DNA of 64,000 bases. Origin: Lepus europaeus. Its lineage: Eukaryota > Chordata > Mammalia > Lagomorpha > Leporidae. The stretch covers positions 14,435,342 to 14,499,341 of the forward strand of contig NC_084832.1 of assembly GCF_033115175.1 (NCBI RefSeq). Reading direction: 5' to 3'. Both the position numbers and the translations under genes were made by a program. The notes under the pieces were generated by a model. The model was not told where the DNA came from and ran no database searches. It worked only from the letters and a program-made list of their open reading frames with translations. Each line of letters starts with the position of its first letter. The first letter of the stretch is position 1. Of this stretch, positions 10,329-21,365 are shown in pieces.

Positions 10329-10793
10329 CCACATAAAAAACTTGTACACAAGCATTCTGACATTATTCATATTCATTATATATTCATTATTTTTATTTAT
10401 TTATTTGACAGCTAGAGTTATAGACAGTGAGAGGGAGAGACAGAGAGAAGGCCTTCCTTCTGCTGGATCACTCCCCAAATGACTACCATAGCTGGCGTGC
10501 TGTGCTGATCCGAAGCCAGGAGCCAGGTGCTTCCTCCTGGTCTCCCATGCAGGTGCAGGGGCCCAAGCACTTGGACCATCCTTCACTGCCCTCCCGGGCC
10601 ACAGTAGAGAGCTGGACTGAAAGAGGAGCAACCGGGACTAGAACCGGTGCCCATTTGGGATGCCAGTGCCGCAGGCAGAGGATTAGCCAAGTGAGCCATG
10701 GCGCCAGCCCCCATTATATATTCATTATTCATATTCATTATATAGCCAAAAAGTGGGAAGAAATCCAGATGTCTGTCAAATTATGAGTGCGTA
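10329..10793 (+). mobile_element. Old L1 3' end split by a CSINE
   Basis: 'cacataaaaaacttgtacac', 'gacattattcatattca', and after the CSINE 'atatagccaaaaagtgg' and 'ccagatgtctgtcaa' match the L1M 3' region. This is probably the same element type as 8998-9830. Confidence 0.6.
10389..10712 (-). mobile_element. CSINE with duplicated AT-rich target
   Basis: Minus-strand copy of the 'ggctaatcctc'-type subfamily, with an intact B-box complement ('ggactagaacc'). 'attatatattcattatt' occurs on both sides and is the likely target-site duplication. Confidence 0.93.
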
Positions 10794-11090
10794 AGGAGCC
10801 AGCTTTGTGGGCCACACTTCATGCCACCACTTGCAAAGCTCTCATTCCTTACTGAAGCGCTGGCTCAAATTCCAGATACTCCACTCCCCATCCAGCTTCC
10901 TGATAAACACACCTGGGAAGGGGAAGATGATGGCCCAGGTGCTTGGTCCCCTGCGACCCATGTGGGAGACCTGATGAAGCTCCTGACTCCTGGCTTTGGT
11001 CTGGTCCAGCCCCTGCCATTGCAGCCATCTGCAGAGTGAACCAGCGAATAGAAGATCTCTCTCTCTCTCTCTGTCTCTCCCTCTTGCTCT
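10794..11090 (+). mobile_element. CSINE, left arm of an inverted pair
   Basis: Older copy with 'ccagctttgtgggccac' head and 'gatggcccaggtgcttggtc' body. Its tail abuts the tail of the next copy at the A run 11091-11116. Confidence 0.88.
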
Positions 11091-11434
11091 AAAAAAAAAA
11101 AAAAAAAAAAAAAAAAGATTTATTTATTTGAGAGGCAGAGCTACAGAAAGAGAGAGGGAGAGACAGAAAGAAAGATCTTCCATTTGCTGGTTCACTCCCC
11201 AAATGGCCACAACTGCCGGAGCTGGGCCTATCCAATACCAGGAGCCAGGAGCTTCTTCCGGGTCACCCACGTGGGTGCAGGGGCCCAAGGACTTGGGCCA
11301 TCTTCCACTGCCTTCCCAGGCCATAGCAGAGAGCTGGGTTGGAAGAGGAGCAGCCAGGTCGTGAACCAGTGCTCATATGGGATGCCAGTGCCACAGGTGG
11401 AGCCTTAGCCTACTACACCATAGCACCAGCCCCA
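11091..11434 (-). mobile_element. CSINE, right arm of an inverted pair
   Basis: Tail 'aaaagatttatttatttgag', body 'cccaaggacttgggccatct', head 'ctacaccatagcaccagccc'. Tail-to-tail with the preceding copy, giving a potential long hairpin if transcribed. Confidence 0.93.
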
Positions 11435-11479
11435 AGAAATCTTAAATAGATATATAAACTGCTGATGTATTAGGGTGAG

Positions 11480-11640
11480 ACCCAAGTTCTTGAGCCATCA
11501 CTTTCTGCCTCCCAGGGTCTGCATTAGCTGGAAGCTGGAGATAGGAGCTGGAACCAGGACTTGAACCCAGACACTCAATCCAGTATGGGTTGCAGGTGTC
11601 ACAAGTGGTGGCTTCACCTCTGTGCTAAACGCTCAACCCC
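11480..11640 (-). mobile_element. Old CSINE head fragment
   Basis: 'tgagccatcactttctgcct', 'aagctggagat' and 'ggacttgaacccagacactc' are the head half of a diverged minus-strand CSINE. Its 3' half is missing. Confidence 0.65.
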
Positions 11641-13984
11641 GGAACTTCATACATCCACCTGTGACTTTGTAGCTGTACCCTCGTTTCCGTTTGTTTTCCT
11701 TTCTTCCTACTTGGGAAGTTGCATGTGTTTTCCTCTAAGATCCTCCCCAGGTTTCTCAGTGCTCAGTCATGTGCTTCGTAGCCATCTCCCCACCCCCAGC
11801 AGCAGAGAATGATAGATGTCCTCAGGGCTTAGATGGCTTCCCCTACCATCAGCCCAATCCAGCAGGTTAGCAGTTCCTCCAGAGTGCAACAGGTGGAAAG
11901 AGGGAGGGAGGGAGAGAGGAAGGGGGAGGGAGAGAGAGAGAGAGAGAGAGGACTCTGATCCCCCACACAAGGGACAGTTTACCCACCCAGAGTCATTATC
12001 CACCGTGTCTCATTCATTCTTCTCTTACTAATTGAATGCTTATGATATACAAGAAAGACAAAAAAGAACAAAGGAATTAGGATGTACAGCCCAAAACTGC
12101 ATTATAATTGTAGAAATCTTCCCACCAATATTCTAGATGTGTCTTTTTTTTATGAGTGTTGATGTGCAGTTACAACATCATTAGCCATAATTAAACTGCC
12201 ATTTCATATCTTGTGTATTTTCCTTGTTTTAAGCTACTCCAGACCGAGCTAATTATCTGAAAGATTCTTTCAAACTGTTTTCTACGTACGCAACAACCCC
12301 AGTATGTCTAGCACGTTCCCCACCACCTTTAAGCACAAAAACTCCTAATCCACCCTTTCCTATTCCTCCAAAGCCTTTTCGGATCTGGGAACTTCGTGTA
12401 CGCATTCTCTCACTTAGATGGGTTTCTTAATATGGAACTCAGAAGACCAAACAAGGGCTTCGTAGTGACACCTAGTCCATCCCCCAGGCCCCATGTTAGA
12501 GATGACCCATCTTCTCTGTTTTAGGGCTTTTTCAAAGGCGTCTCATTTTCTCAATTATTCTCCTAAGCCAGTGTTTGTATTCTAGTCATCAAAATCACTC
12601 CCCACTCCACCTCCTGGCAAAGGATCTGTGTAACTTCCTCGCTACGATCTGATGCTGATTCCCCTAGATTTGTCTTAGTTCTCACAAATGAGTCATCAAG
12701 ACAGAGCCATGCGATCATTAACTTGTGCCTTCGTTTTTTCCAAAGTGGAATTAGCAGACACACTTTTTTCAAAGGTAGACGCCCTCAATATTCGTTTCCC
12801 ATTTCAATCAATAAGTTTCTACATTCAGGCATGCAAGAAATAGCACTTAAATTCTATTCCAAGCCTCATCCCATCAGGCAGAAGGAAACTGAGCTGCAGC
12901 CACTGGGAGCCTCTCATCCCCGTCCCTCATCTTGCAGGACAATGAAGTCCCAGCATTCAGGAGCCCAGGGTGTTAGGGGGCCCTCTGGGGGCAACAGCGT
13001 CACCCTGGGCTGCCCGTTGGATCCGTGCAGCTGCTCTGTGAGTGACTGCAACACCCTGCTTCCAGCAGAGGGTACTGCACGGCTGGGACCAGAGGTGCAG
13101 CCGTGTCCTGCTGCCCGCGGCACCACACAGCCCACTTTCCTTTCTCGCTGGAAGGAAACCTCTTCGTTCTCAGGTGCATCAGAGGCACTGGCTCTGGCTC
13201 CCCTGTTGCCACAGGACATTGCAAACAACTGGGCTCTTGGCTTTTGGAAAACCTGAATATCTCAGAAGCTGTCACCAGCCATTCTTTATACCGCGAACAC
13301 GGGTTGAGAGTGCGGCTCAGGAGGTCCTGACCCAGGAAGGGTAGATGGAGCAGCAGGAAGACAGAGTAGGAAACAGCAGGTATGGGAAGGTAAAGGTGGG
13401 TGTGGATACCCCAAAGGTTAGCCCACCCGATCGGGAGGAGCAGGAGCCTTCGGGAGGAAGTGACACTAAGCTGGAACCCTCAGGGTCGGAAACGGAGCAG
13501 GCTCAGCAGGCTCAGATGGTGCTGGGAAGTTTTACTCCGGGGTCACAGTTCTCAACACTCTTCGCACAAATATGTGTGGAATTAGTTACATGTTGGGGTG
13601 GTTCTCCCTGCTGCCAAGTGTCTGAGCAGGGAATATTCGGGAGGCCCCTCTTTTGTGTCCCATTGAAGCTTTTTGTGTTTTCTAATGTGAATCAATAGAT
13701 TGCCTACTTAATGCACTTGATGCTATAGCCATTAATGCCTGCTCTGGAAGGCTTGATTCATTCTGTGCTTTACTCTTGTGTTACCTAAATCCTGGGAAAA
13801 TTGGATCCCAAATACATTGATTGGTGGATATTAGAATAATAGAGTGCATCTGGTTACTTAGCTTGGTTGTTTTGTGTTGATATGGACAAGATGGGGTATT
13901 AATTTTACTCCAGGCTTTTGTCATGCACAAAAACAAACATTCTAAGTGTTGACACATATAAGGTGCACAACGTGATAAAATTTA
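11641..13984. other. Long stretch free of lineage SINEs
   Basis: 2.3 kb with no recognised CSINE or L1. Only the purine microsatellite at 11896-11951 is a repeat. Frames at 12723-13256 and 13345-13698 are open, but they show no family resemblance, and I see no convincing splice context. The parts near 12110-12300 and 13690-13980 are A/T rich and look like candidate conserved noncoding DNA. Confidence 0.5.
11896..11951. repeat. (GGGA)n/(GA)n microsatellite
   Basis: Pure purine run on the plus strand, passing from GGGA units into GA dinucleotides. Confidence 0.9.
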
Positions 13985-14146
13985 TTCAAAGGCTGAGTGA
14001 ACACACACAGACACACACGGGTGTGGTGTTGCCACACACAGAGAAATACCCATCATGAGTGGGCAGTGGGCCAGGAGAGTGCCCAAAAGAAGGGGTGGGA
14101 GAGGGGAGACAGAGAGCTCCTGGCTCACCTCCAGCCTTGGTATTGC
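13985..14146. repeat. Dispersed repeat copy A, LTR-like
   Basis: 'cacacagagaaatacccatc' and 'atgagtgggcagtgggcc' resemble 27456-27510 ('cacacagaaatatacaac', 'atgagtgggccaaagaac'). A diverged dispersed family, possibly an LTR on the minus strand ('tttattc' could be a reversed poly(A) signal). Confidence 0.4.
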
Positions 14147-14352
14147 TGTCAGGAGAGGGAGAGAGAGGAGAGGAGAGGAGAGGGAGGGAGGGAGGGAGGG
14201 AAAGGGAAAGGGAAAAAGATAGAGGAGAGTGAGAGAGTAGAGAGAAAGAGGGAGAGGGGAAGAGGGGGGAAGAGGAAGAGGGAGGAGAGAGGGGAGAGGA
14301 GGAAGGAGAGAGGAGAGAGGGGAGAGGGGAGAGGGGAGAGGGGAGAGGGAGG
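14147..14352. repeat. Polypurine tract, about 205 bp
   Basis: Nearly uninterrupted A/G on the plus strand, in GGAGA, GGGA and GAGA units with very few pyrimidines. Tracts of this kind can form triplex H-DNA and G-rich structures. Reading frames through it are compositional. Confidence 0.93.
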
Positions 14353-14399
14353 AGCACCTCCCAGCTGTAGGTTTATGTTATGAGGTAGGGGGTGGCGTT

Positions 14400-15586
14400 G
14401 CCAGGTGTGAAGCCACCTGGGAGTTATACGGCACCTTCATAAATACCTCATGGAGCTCAGTGTCCATATTTTCATGGCTTCCCCCCTTAGGTCCCAGATG
14501 AAGCAGATGCATCCTGGGAAAGGGGCTGTTCTGATGCACACATAGGAGGACAGAATTACACAGGGACTGCGACTTCCAGGTCAGCAGACCTCGCTGGCGC
14601 CCAAATCAGTGTGACTCCTATATTTTAGAGCTTACATGATAGTAAACTTAGTCTTTTCTATTGTCCTAAGGGAATGACAAAATGTTGATTTGGGAATGAA
14701 ACAACTGTCAATGAACACAAAAAGTTCTATCATCTTGTAACCCAGGAGAGGGTGTGCGGGAGAGAGTGACAAAAGTGCTCTTGGGAAAATAAAGCCAGAG
14801 TATTTTCAGCAAAACTTTCATTAAAGCTATGTGAATACAGGGGGCTAAGTCTCTGGTCGACCAGATGGCCAAGGAGATCCTGCAGGGAAAAATGGCGCCT
14901 GCAGGGGGAGCACAGCTGGCTAATAGGAGTCACGTGTGTCCCAGCTCCTTCCTAGCACCGCTGTGAAGGTCAGGCTGACCTTTCTCCCAGATAAGAAGAA
15001 CAAAGAGACCGTACCAAAACCTGCTCCTGCTCTGGGGTCTGTGTCATTGGGCCAGTGGGAGAAGCCACTGAATAGGCTCTGAAAGTCCAAAATACTCAGG
15101 ACACACATGACTCAAAGGGGTGGGAATTCAGTCCTTTCCCTGGAGAAGGCCGGCAGAGGGAACAGGTGTCTCAGAGGAGGGAAGGCCCGAAGGGAAGACG
15201 TGGTGCAAGTGAGGGAAGGGGGGAGCTAAGGGATGCGTGGCCCACGGGTATGCGTGTGGAACCCCCAGCCAGGTGGGCTTGCCAGGGAGACCCGGGCCCT
15301 TGTGAGGACGGAGGTGGGCGGACCAGACTCCTGGTAGCCAGTTCTACCTTGCTGCCCCACTCCGTGGCACAGGTTTAATCAGACATCGAAAGCTCAGATT
15401 CGAAAATGATGTACAAATCCCTCAGATTCCTGTGAGTGCCCTGCAAAGAGAGTCGGGTGAGGAGGGGTCTGCAGGGTGGGGAGGGGAGGGAGGTGTCCCA
15501 CAGTTGACCAAGGCTGAGCTCCAGAGCCAGTTCAGTCTGTGTCACTGGTTTCCCACAGGGGCTGGCAACAAACTATCAACAACATG
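14400..15586. other. Unique sequence
   Basis: 1.2 kb without recognised repeats or exons. Several short frames are open, but none has family resemblance. Confidence 0.45.
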
Positions 15587-15925
15587 GGCCGGCGCCGAGG
15601 CTCAACAGGCTAATCCTCCACCTAGCGGCGCCGGCACACTGGGTTCTAGTCCTGGTCGGGGCGCTGGATTCTGTCCCAGTTGCCCCTCTTCCAGGCCAGC
15701 TCTCTGCTGTGGCCCGGGAGTGCAGTGGAGGATGGCCCAAGTGCTTGGGCCCTGCACCCGCATGGGAGACCAGGAGAAGCACCTGGCTCCTGGCTTCGGA
15801 TCAGTGTGGTGCACTGGCCGCAGCGGCCATTGGGGGGTGAACCAACGGAAAAGGAAGACCTTTCTCTCTCTCTCTCTCTCACTGTCCATTCTGCCTGTCA
15901 AAAAATAAAATTAAAAAAAAACAAA
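15587..15925 (+). mobile_element. CSINE, CpG-rich 'ggctaatcctcc' subfamily
   Basis: 'gggccggcgccgaggctcaa', B box 'ggttctagtcc', long CT run and A-rich tail. Flanking 'aaactatcaacaaca' and 'caactatcaccaaca' are a slightly diverged target-site duplication. Confidence 0.95.
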
Positions 15926-16084
15926 AACAACTATCACCAACAATACAACCTTGTCACTGACTGCAGGAGATCAAGGCGCAGGAGCCGGAACTGAGCCTTT
16001 GCCTCTTCCAGCCTCTGGAGGAGGCCAGCACTGCTTGGCTCGTGGCCCTGCCTCACTCAGACTTCCGCCTCCCTCCTCACATCA

Positions 16085-16210
16085 GCTCCTCTCAGGCTAC
16101 AGCAGAGAGCTGCATTGGAAGTGGTGCAGCCAGGACTCGAACCAGCGTCCATGTGGGATGCCGGCACTGCAGGGGGTAGCTTTACCTGCTATGCCACAGC
16201 GCTGGCCCCC
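16085..16210 (-). mobile_element. CSINE head fragment
   Basis: Head half only: 'agcagagagctgcattggaa', 'ggactcgaaccagcg' (B-box complement), 'tatgccacagcgctggcccc'. Confidence 0.85.
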
Positions 16211-16211
16211 T

Positions 16212-16420
16212 CAAACCAACTCTCCTGCCTCCCTCGAAACAAACCCTCGTGATTATTCTGGGTCCATCTCAAGACCCTTCCATTAATCACATCCACAAAG
16301 TCCCTTTACCGTGGGGAGTAACAGGCTGCAGGGATTAGAAGGTGAGCATCATAGGGTAGGGGTAGGGAGGTATTATTGTGCCCACCACACCCATCCTCTC
16401 CTCCACTGTTCCTCCCTAGA
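16212..16420 (-). mobile_element. Ancient LTR-like relic
   Basis: 'ccatctcaagacccttccat', 'taatcacatccacaaagtcc' and 'tgcagggattagaa' resemble a common mammalian ancient LTR-type repeat (MaLR/ERVL class). The exact family is not assigned. Confidence 0.45.
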
Positions 16421-16449
16421 GGAGAGCAACGAGCAGAAAAAAGATGACT

Positions 16450-16920
16450 CCAACATTCACTGAGTACTTACTGGCTCCTGCTATGTGTAGGAATTACCTC
16501 AAGCACCTGGAACAGCAGCGAATGAAACAGATGAGGGGCCGGTGCTGTGGTGCACTGGGCTAAAGCCTCCGCTTGCAATGCCGGCATCCCATATGGGTGC
16601 TGGTTCTAGTCCCGGCTGCTCCTCTTCCGATCCAGCTCTCTGCTGTGGCCTGGGAAAGCAGTAAAAGATGGCCCAAGTCCTTGGGCCCCTGCACCCACGA
16701 GGGAGACCCAGAAGAAGCTCCTGGCTCCTGGTTTCAGTTTGGCACAGCTCTGGCCATTGAGGCCATTTGGGGAGTGAACCAATGTGTGGAAGACCTTTCT
16801 GTCTGAATTACTGTTGTAATTCTACTTCTCAAATAAACAGATAAATAAAAATCTTTAAAAAAAGAAAAAGAAACAGACGAAATTCTCCACCTCAAGGAGC
16901 TTATGTCCTGGCTGTGGGGA
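16450..16920 (-). mobile_element. L2 3' end split by a CSINE
   Basis: 'actgagtacttactggctc', 'gctatgtgtaggaa', then after the CSINE 'gaaacagacgaaattctcc' and 'aaggagcttatgtcctgg' match the reverse complement of the L2 3' end. Confidence 0.75.
16535..16868 (+). mobile_element. CSINE inserted in L2
   Basis: Full-length: 'ggggccggtgctgtggtgca' head, 'ggttctagtcc' B box, 'ccaagtccttgggcccctgc' body, A-rich tail. 'gaaacagatga' left and 'gaaacagacga' right are the target-site duplication. Confidence 0.95.
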
Positions 16921-17039
16921 GGACAGAATGCCCACAATATACAGTAGACTGCTTCTCTGAGGTTCCAGCTGCCTGTGGTCAACCATGGTCCAAAGACATT
17001 AAATGGAAAATTCCAGAAGTAAATAAACTTTAAATAACT

Positions 17040-17390
17040 TTTATTTATTTATTTTTTTGACAGGCAGAGTGGACAGTGAGAGAGAGAGAGAGATAGAGAG
17101 AAAGGTCTTCCTTTTTGCCGTTGGTTCACCCTCCAATGGCCGCCGCGGTAGGCGTGCTGCGGCCGGCGCACCGCGCTGATCCGATGGCAGGAGCCAGGTG
17201 CTTCTCCTGGTCTCCATGGGGTGCAGGGCCCAAGCACTTGGGCCATCCTCCACTGCACTCCCTGGCCACAGCAGAGAGCTGGCCTGGAAGAGGGGCAACC
17301 AGGACAGGATCGGTGCCCCAACCGGGACTAGAACCTGGTGTGCCGGCGCCGCAAGGCGGAGGATTAGCCTATTGAGCCGCGGCGCCGGCC
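17040..17390 (-). mobile_element. CSINE, young CpG-rich subfamily
   Basis: Minus-strand copy with many intact CpGs: 'gccgccgcggtaggcgtgct', 'gcggccggcgcaccgcgctg', 'gagccgcggcgccggcc'. The CpG retention suggests recent insertion. Confidence 0.95.
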
Positions 17391-17462
17391 ATTATTTTAG
17401 TATATTATAATTATGTCATTATTAGTTACTGTTGTTAATCTCTAGTGCCTAATTTATGTTAA

Positions 17463-17788
17463 ACTTTTTTTTATGATTTTGTTTATATATTTGAGAGGCA
17501 GAATTACAGATAAAGAGAGAGGCAGTGAGAAAGATCTTCCATCTGCTGGTTCACTCCCCAAATGGCTGCAATGGCTGCAGCTGATCCGAAGCCAGGAGCC
17601 AGGAGCTTCTTCTGGGTCTCCCACGTGAGTGCAGGGGCCCAAGGACCTGAGCCATCTTCTACTACTTTCCCAGGCCATAAGCAGAGAGCTGGATTGGAAG
17701 TGGAGCAACCTGGACTTGAACTAGCACCCACATGGGATGCCAGTGCCACAGGCAGAGGCTTAGCCTACTGTGCCACAGCACCAGCTCC
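17463..17788 (-). mobile_element. CSINE
   Basis: Tail 'gtttatatatttgagaggca', body 'cccaaggacctgagccatct', head 'gtgccacagcaccagctcc', inserted in the Tigger-like element. Confidence 0.93.
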
Positions 17789-17926
17789 TATAAATTAAAC
17801 TTTATCATAAATATATATGAATAGGAAAAAACAAAGTATACTCATATATAGGGTGCAGTGTCACCTGTGATTTGAGGCACCCACTGAGATCTGAATGTGT
17901 CCCCCATGGATAAGCAAAATCTGTAG

Positions 17927-18794
17927 CAATCAACATGATGAAGAGTCCTAGGGAGGACAAACAGCAGTCCAGGGGTGCGCACAGCGTGTCTGGGGGCTGT
18001 GATTTTGGGAAGGGTGGTCGGGAAGGCCTTATGAGAAGGGGATGTTGCAGAGAAGACAGAATAAACCAAAGACAAAATAACCATGGTGATAAGAAATGCA
18101 AGAAGTCATCATGTGGACATCTGGTGGAGAGAGGACTGGGTAGACAGCAGAGGCAGTGAAAGGTGCTAGGTGGCGTCTGCTTGAGCAACAGTGGGCGTCA
18201 GCATGGCTGGAGCTAGGCAAGCTCTGGCTATTCTCACTGGAGTTGAGCACAGAGAGCTGGAGGGGACAGAACAGGGAATTACAGGACTCTGGCTTTGACT
18301 CGGATTGCGTTGGAAGTGACTGGAGGGTTTGGAGGAGGAGGAGGGGGAGGAGGAATGACAGGATTGGACTTGTTGCACCAGGATCTTCCAGGTACTTGTA
18401 CTGAGAACTGACTCCAGGCAGAGCAAGCATCAGGCATGAGACGATGGTGCCATGGCCCCAGCAGGTGCTGGTCCAAGTGGCGGAAATACTCAGAGGCTGA
18501 TGCTGGCCACCGTGGGAAGGGAGGGCCGAGTGGAGCAGGCAAAGTAAATTTGGGGTGCAAGGATGCAAAGAGACAGAGAACAGCCAAGGGTGGATCCAGG
18601 TTGTTCTGCAACTGGGCAAGTGGAACTGCTACTGATTGAGCTGGGGACAGCTGGGGAAAGAAGCAAGTGTGGGGGCCAGGTCTGCTCAGCACAGAGCATG
18701 GATGGAGTTTGGTTCTCCTTTCAGTAACCGAGAGGCAGCTGGACACAGTCTCAGGGCACAGGGCCAGCCTAGAGCTCAAAATCTGAAAGTGGTG
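17927..18794. other. Unique sequence
   Basis: No repeat family recognised. A GGA-rich patch lies at 18330-18355. Both strands have open frames without family resemblance. Confidence 0.45.
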
Positions 18795-19178
18795 ATAGAT
18801 TGAATGTCGTGTGTCCCCACAACATCTACACTGGGTAGTCCTAATCCCCAGTGTGACGCTGTACAGAGATGAGGCCCCCTGGGAGGTGCTTAGGGTTGGG
18901 TGAAGTCATGATGGGATTACTGCCTTCATAAGAAACACTCACTCTCATTCTCCTCCGGCCACCTCCGTCACACTTACAGCAACAAGAAAGGTCATCTGAG
19001 GACACAGGGAGAAGGTGGCCTCTGCAAGCCGGGAGGAAGGCCTTCACCGGACTCCAAACCTGCCAGCACTTGGGTCATGCATGGAATCTCCAGCCTTCGG
19101 AAGTGCAAGAAACAAATTTCTATTGCTTAATCCCCCAGTGGGAGGTACTTTGTGACAGCAGCCCAAGCAGATTAAGGC
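18795..19178 (+). mobile_element. MaLR/MLT-type LTR relic
   Basis: 'gtgtgtccccacaacatcta', 'gtcctaatccccagtgtgac', 'aggacacagggagaaggtgg' and 'aagaaacaaatttctattg' follow the order of a mammalian MLT-type LTR. No internal retroviral sequence is seen. Confidence 0.7.
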
Positions 19179-19485
19179 AGAAGCTAACAGCATATTCACG
19201 GCATCAAAGCCAAAGACCAGATGAGTCTCTAAGAGAGTGAGCAAAGCCAGGCCTCCAAGGGGCTGCGCTTTGGGAGCTCCCATGGGAAGATGAGGGGGAC
19301 TGAGTTTTGCTGATATTCATGGTGCTGGGTCATCCATAGTAAGTGGTAACCGTGCTACATGGAAGGAAGAATGGCCATCACTACACAAAGCCACTTTTGT
19401 GAACCTCATATTTCAGTGCATCTTTTATTTCCAGTTGGATGCAAACTGAAGCATCCCGAAACTAAGGGCGAGCTCCGTGAATCAG

Positions 19486-19828
19486 TTTGCTCCAGCTGCT
19501 GTACAGAGACCCACGGTCTGGGCAGCTGCTACAGCACAAGCTCATCTCATGCTCTGGAGGTAGAGGCCTGAGGCAGCGGTGTCCTTGAACCCTTTCTCCT
19601 TGACTTGCCATGGCCCTCTTACTGAACTGTCCTGCGAACTTCCCTCCATTGTCTGCGTCCACATTTCTGGTTCTTACAAAGGTCACAGTCAGATGGGGTT
19701 AGGGCTCACCTGAATTACCTTAACGACCTCTTTAAAGACCCTGTCTACAAACATCCTCACACTCTGGGATGTTGGAGGGTAGGACTTGAACATTTGGGGG
19801 AACACAACTCAGTCCCTAACACCACAGT
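19486..19828 (-). mobile_element. MaLR/MLT-type LTR relic, opposite orientation
   Basis: 'gtttgctccagctgctgtac', 'ttaacgacctctttaaagac' and 'gaacacaactcagtccctaa' are the reverse complement of the same LTR type as 18795-19178. Confidence 0.65.
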
Positions 19829-19846
19829 TAGAAGTAGATGGCTCCT

Positions 19847-20153
19847 GGGGCCAGTGTTGTAGCACAGTAGATTAAGCCACGGCTATGGTGATGGAATCCT
19901 GTATGGGTGCTGGTTTGATGCTCCACTTCCAATCCAGCTCCTTGCTAATGCACCTTAAAAGGCAGCAGAGGATGGCTCAAGTCCCTGGACCCCTGCTACC
20001 CACCTGGGTGACCCAGATAGAGTTCCAGACTCCTGACTTTGACCTGATGGCCCTGGCTGTTGGGGCCACTTGGGGAGTGAAGCAGCAGATGGAATCTCTC
20101 TGTCTCTCTGTAGTTCTGCCTTTCAAAAAATAAAAAATAAAAAAAAAAAGAAA
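19847..20153 (+). mobile_element. CSINE
   Basis: 'ggggccagtgttgtagcaca' head and A-rich tail. Flanked by 'gaagtagatggctcct' (19831-19846) and 'gaagtaggtgactcct' (20154-20169), a 16-bp target-site duplication with two differences. Confidence 0.95.
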
Positions 20154-20169
20154 GAAGTAGGTGACTCCT

Positions 20170-20930
20170 TTTGTCCTTGGGCTCCACGTAACTCCCATCC
20201 CACTGCAAACGAGGTAGAAGCCTCCTAAAGCCCTCAGTGGCCAGTCTTGCCTTGGTAGAGACCTTCTTTGCTAGGGACAGTGCTGGGTCGCACAGCATCA
20301 CTGAATGGCCACTGACCTGGCCGTTGGTGCTTAGGCTATGGTTCAAAGGGCAGGGGCCTGGAAGTCTCAGCTACCCTGTGGGCCAAGGTGGCTGTGTGGT
20401 CTGTTGGTTACTTCATGGCCTTTCTTCATGCTAGAGCCGCAAAATACAGCCACAGGACTCCTGCAAGGCAGGTGGTCTTCTTGGCCTCTGTCCTTGCCAG
20501 GAGAGCCATGCTGGGTGATGGGACCAGGAGGCTGCACGAGTCCCAGTCTGGCAGGGAGGACACTGCGGCCACTTCGCTGGGCACACTGCTTAGCCTCTAC
20601 CTCAGCACGTTGGCAGCAAATGAAGAAAACGTCCTGTATCTTTTGTGTGTCTCAATGCATTTTTTTCCCCTAAAGCAGAATATTTGAGGCCAGTTTGGGA
20701 GACTTTGCTTTATGCTGAAAATTACCTTGGGGCACCAGGAAAAGTGATTTCCATCTCATAAAAGAGGCATCTTTGAGGAATGTGAGAAGGCAGTGAGGGA
20801 GAATAGCATGGGTATTACAAACGAAGTGTTTTGTTCTTTTTTTTTAAAAAAAAAAAAAAAAGACACCAAAAAATAAAATCGGGAATCTGACCTCAACCTG
20901 ATAATCCGTGCTGGTGGAAGAGTAAGTGGA
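20170..20930. other. Unique sequence
   Basis: No repeat or exon recognised, apart from a T/A homopolymer stretch at 20837-20862. Confidence 0.45.
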
Positions 20931-21249
20931 GGCCGGCGCCGTGGCTCAACAGCCTTGTGGCGCCGGCACACCGGGTTCTAGCCCCGGTTAGGGCGCCGGA
21001 TTCTATCCCGCTTGCCCCTCTTCCAGGCCAGCTCTCTGCTATGGCCCTTTCCCAGTGGAGGATGGCCCAAGTACTTGGGCCCTGCACCCACATGGGAGAC
21101 CAGGAGAAGCACCTGGCTCCTGGTTTCGGATCAGCGCGATGCGCTGGCCGCAGCGGCCATTGGAGGTTGAACCAACGGCAAAAAGGAAGACTTTTCTCTC
21201 TGTCTCTCTCTCTCACTATCCACTCTGCCTGTCAAAAAAAAAAAAAAAA
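20931..21249 (+). mobile_element. CSINE, young CpG-rich subfamily
   Basis: 'ggccggcgccgtggctcaac' head with many CpGs and a pure A tail. A perfect 12-bp target-site duplication 'agagtaagtgga' lies at 20919-20930 and 21250-21261. Confidence 0.96.
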
Positions 21250-21365
21250 AGAGTAAGTGGAAGACTCAGGGGCTCCATCGCGGTGCTCAGATTTGGCCCT
21301 AGAGCAGGTCACCACGAATATGTGGTTCTGTGAAGTTCTGATATTCAAGAGGTGGGTTACAGTTG

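Larger units (their letters stand above)
16935..17926. mobile_element. Tigger/pogo-like DNA transposon split by two CSINEs
   Basis: 'cctgtggtcaaccatggtcc', 'attaaatggaaaattccaga', 'taaattaaactttatcataa' and 'cccactgagatctgaatg' match the terminal regions of Tigger-type elements. The ends near 'acagtagactg' and 'aaaatctgtag' suit a short CAGTA-type terminal repeat. With both CSINEs removed it is about 310 bp, so it is nonautonomous. Confidence 0.7.

Noticed and set aside
12723..13256. 177-codon plus-strand frame
   Set aside because: No domain or recognisable family, an overlapping minus-strand frame of similar length, and no visible splice or poly(A) context.
13345..13698. 117-codon frame with acidic/Gln-rich start
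   Set aside because: Composition is mixed and shows no homology I recognise. It is one of many chance frames of this size.
14147..14383. Arg/Glu-rich and Ser/Pro/Leu-rich frames in the purine tract
   Set aside because: Direct product of the polypurine repeat on each strand.
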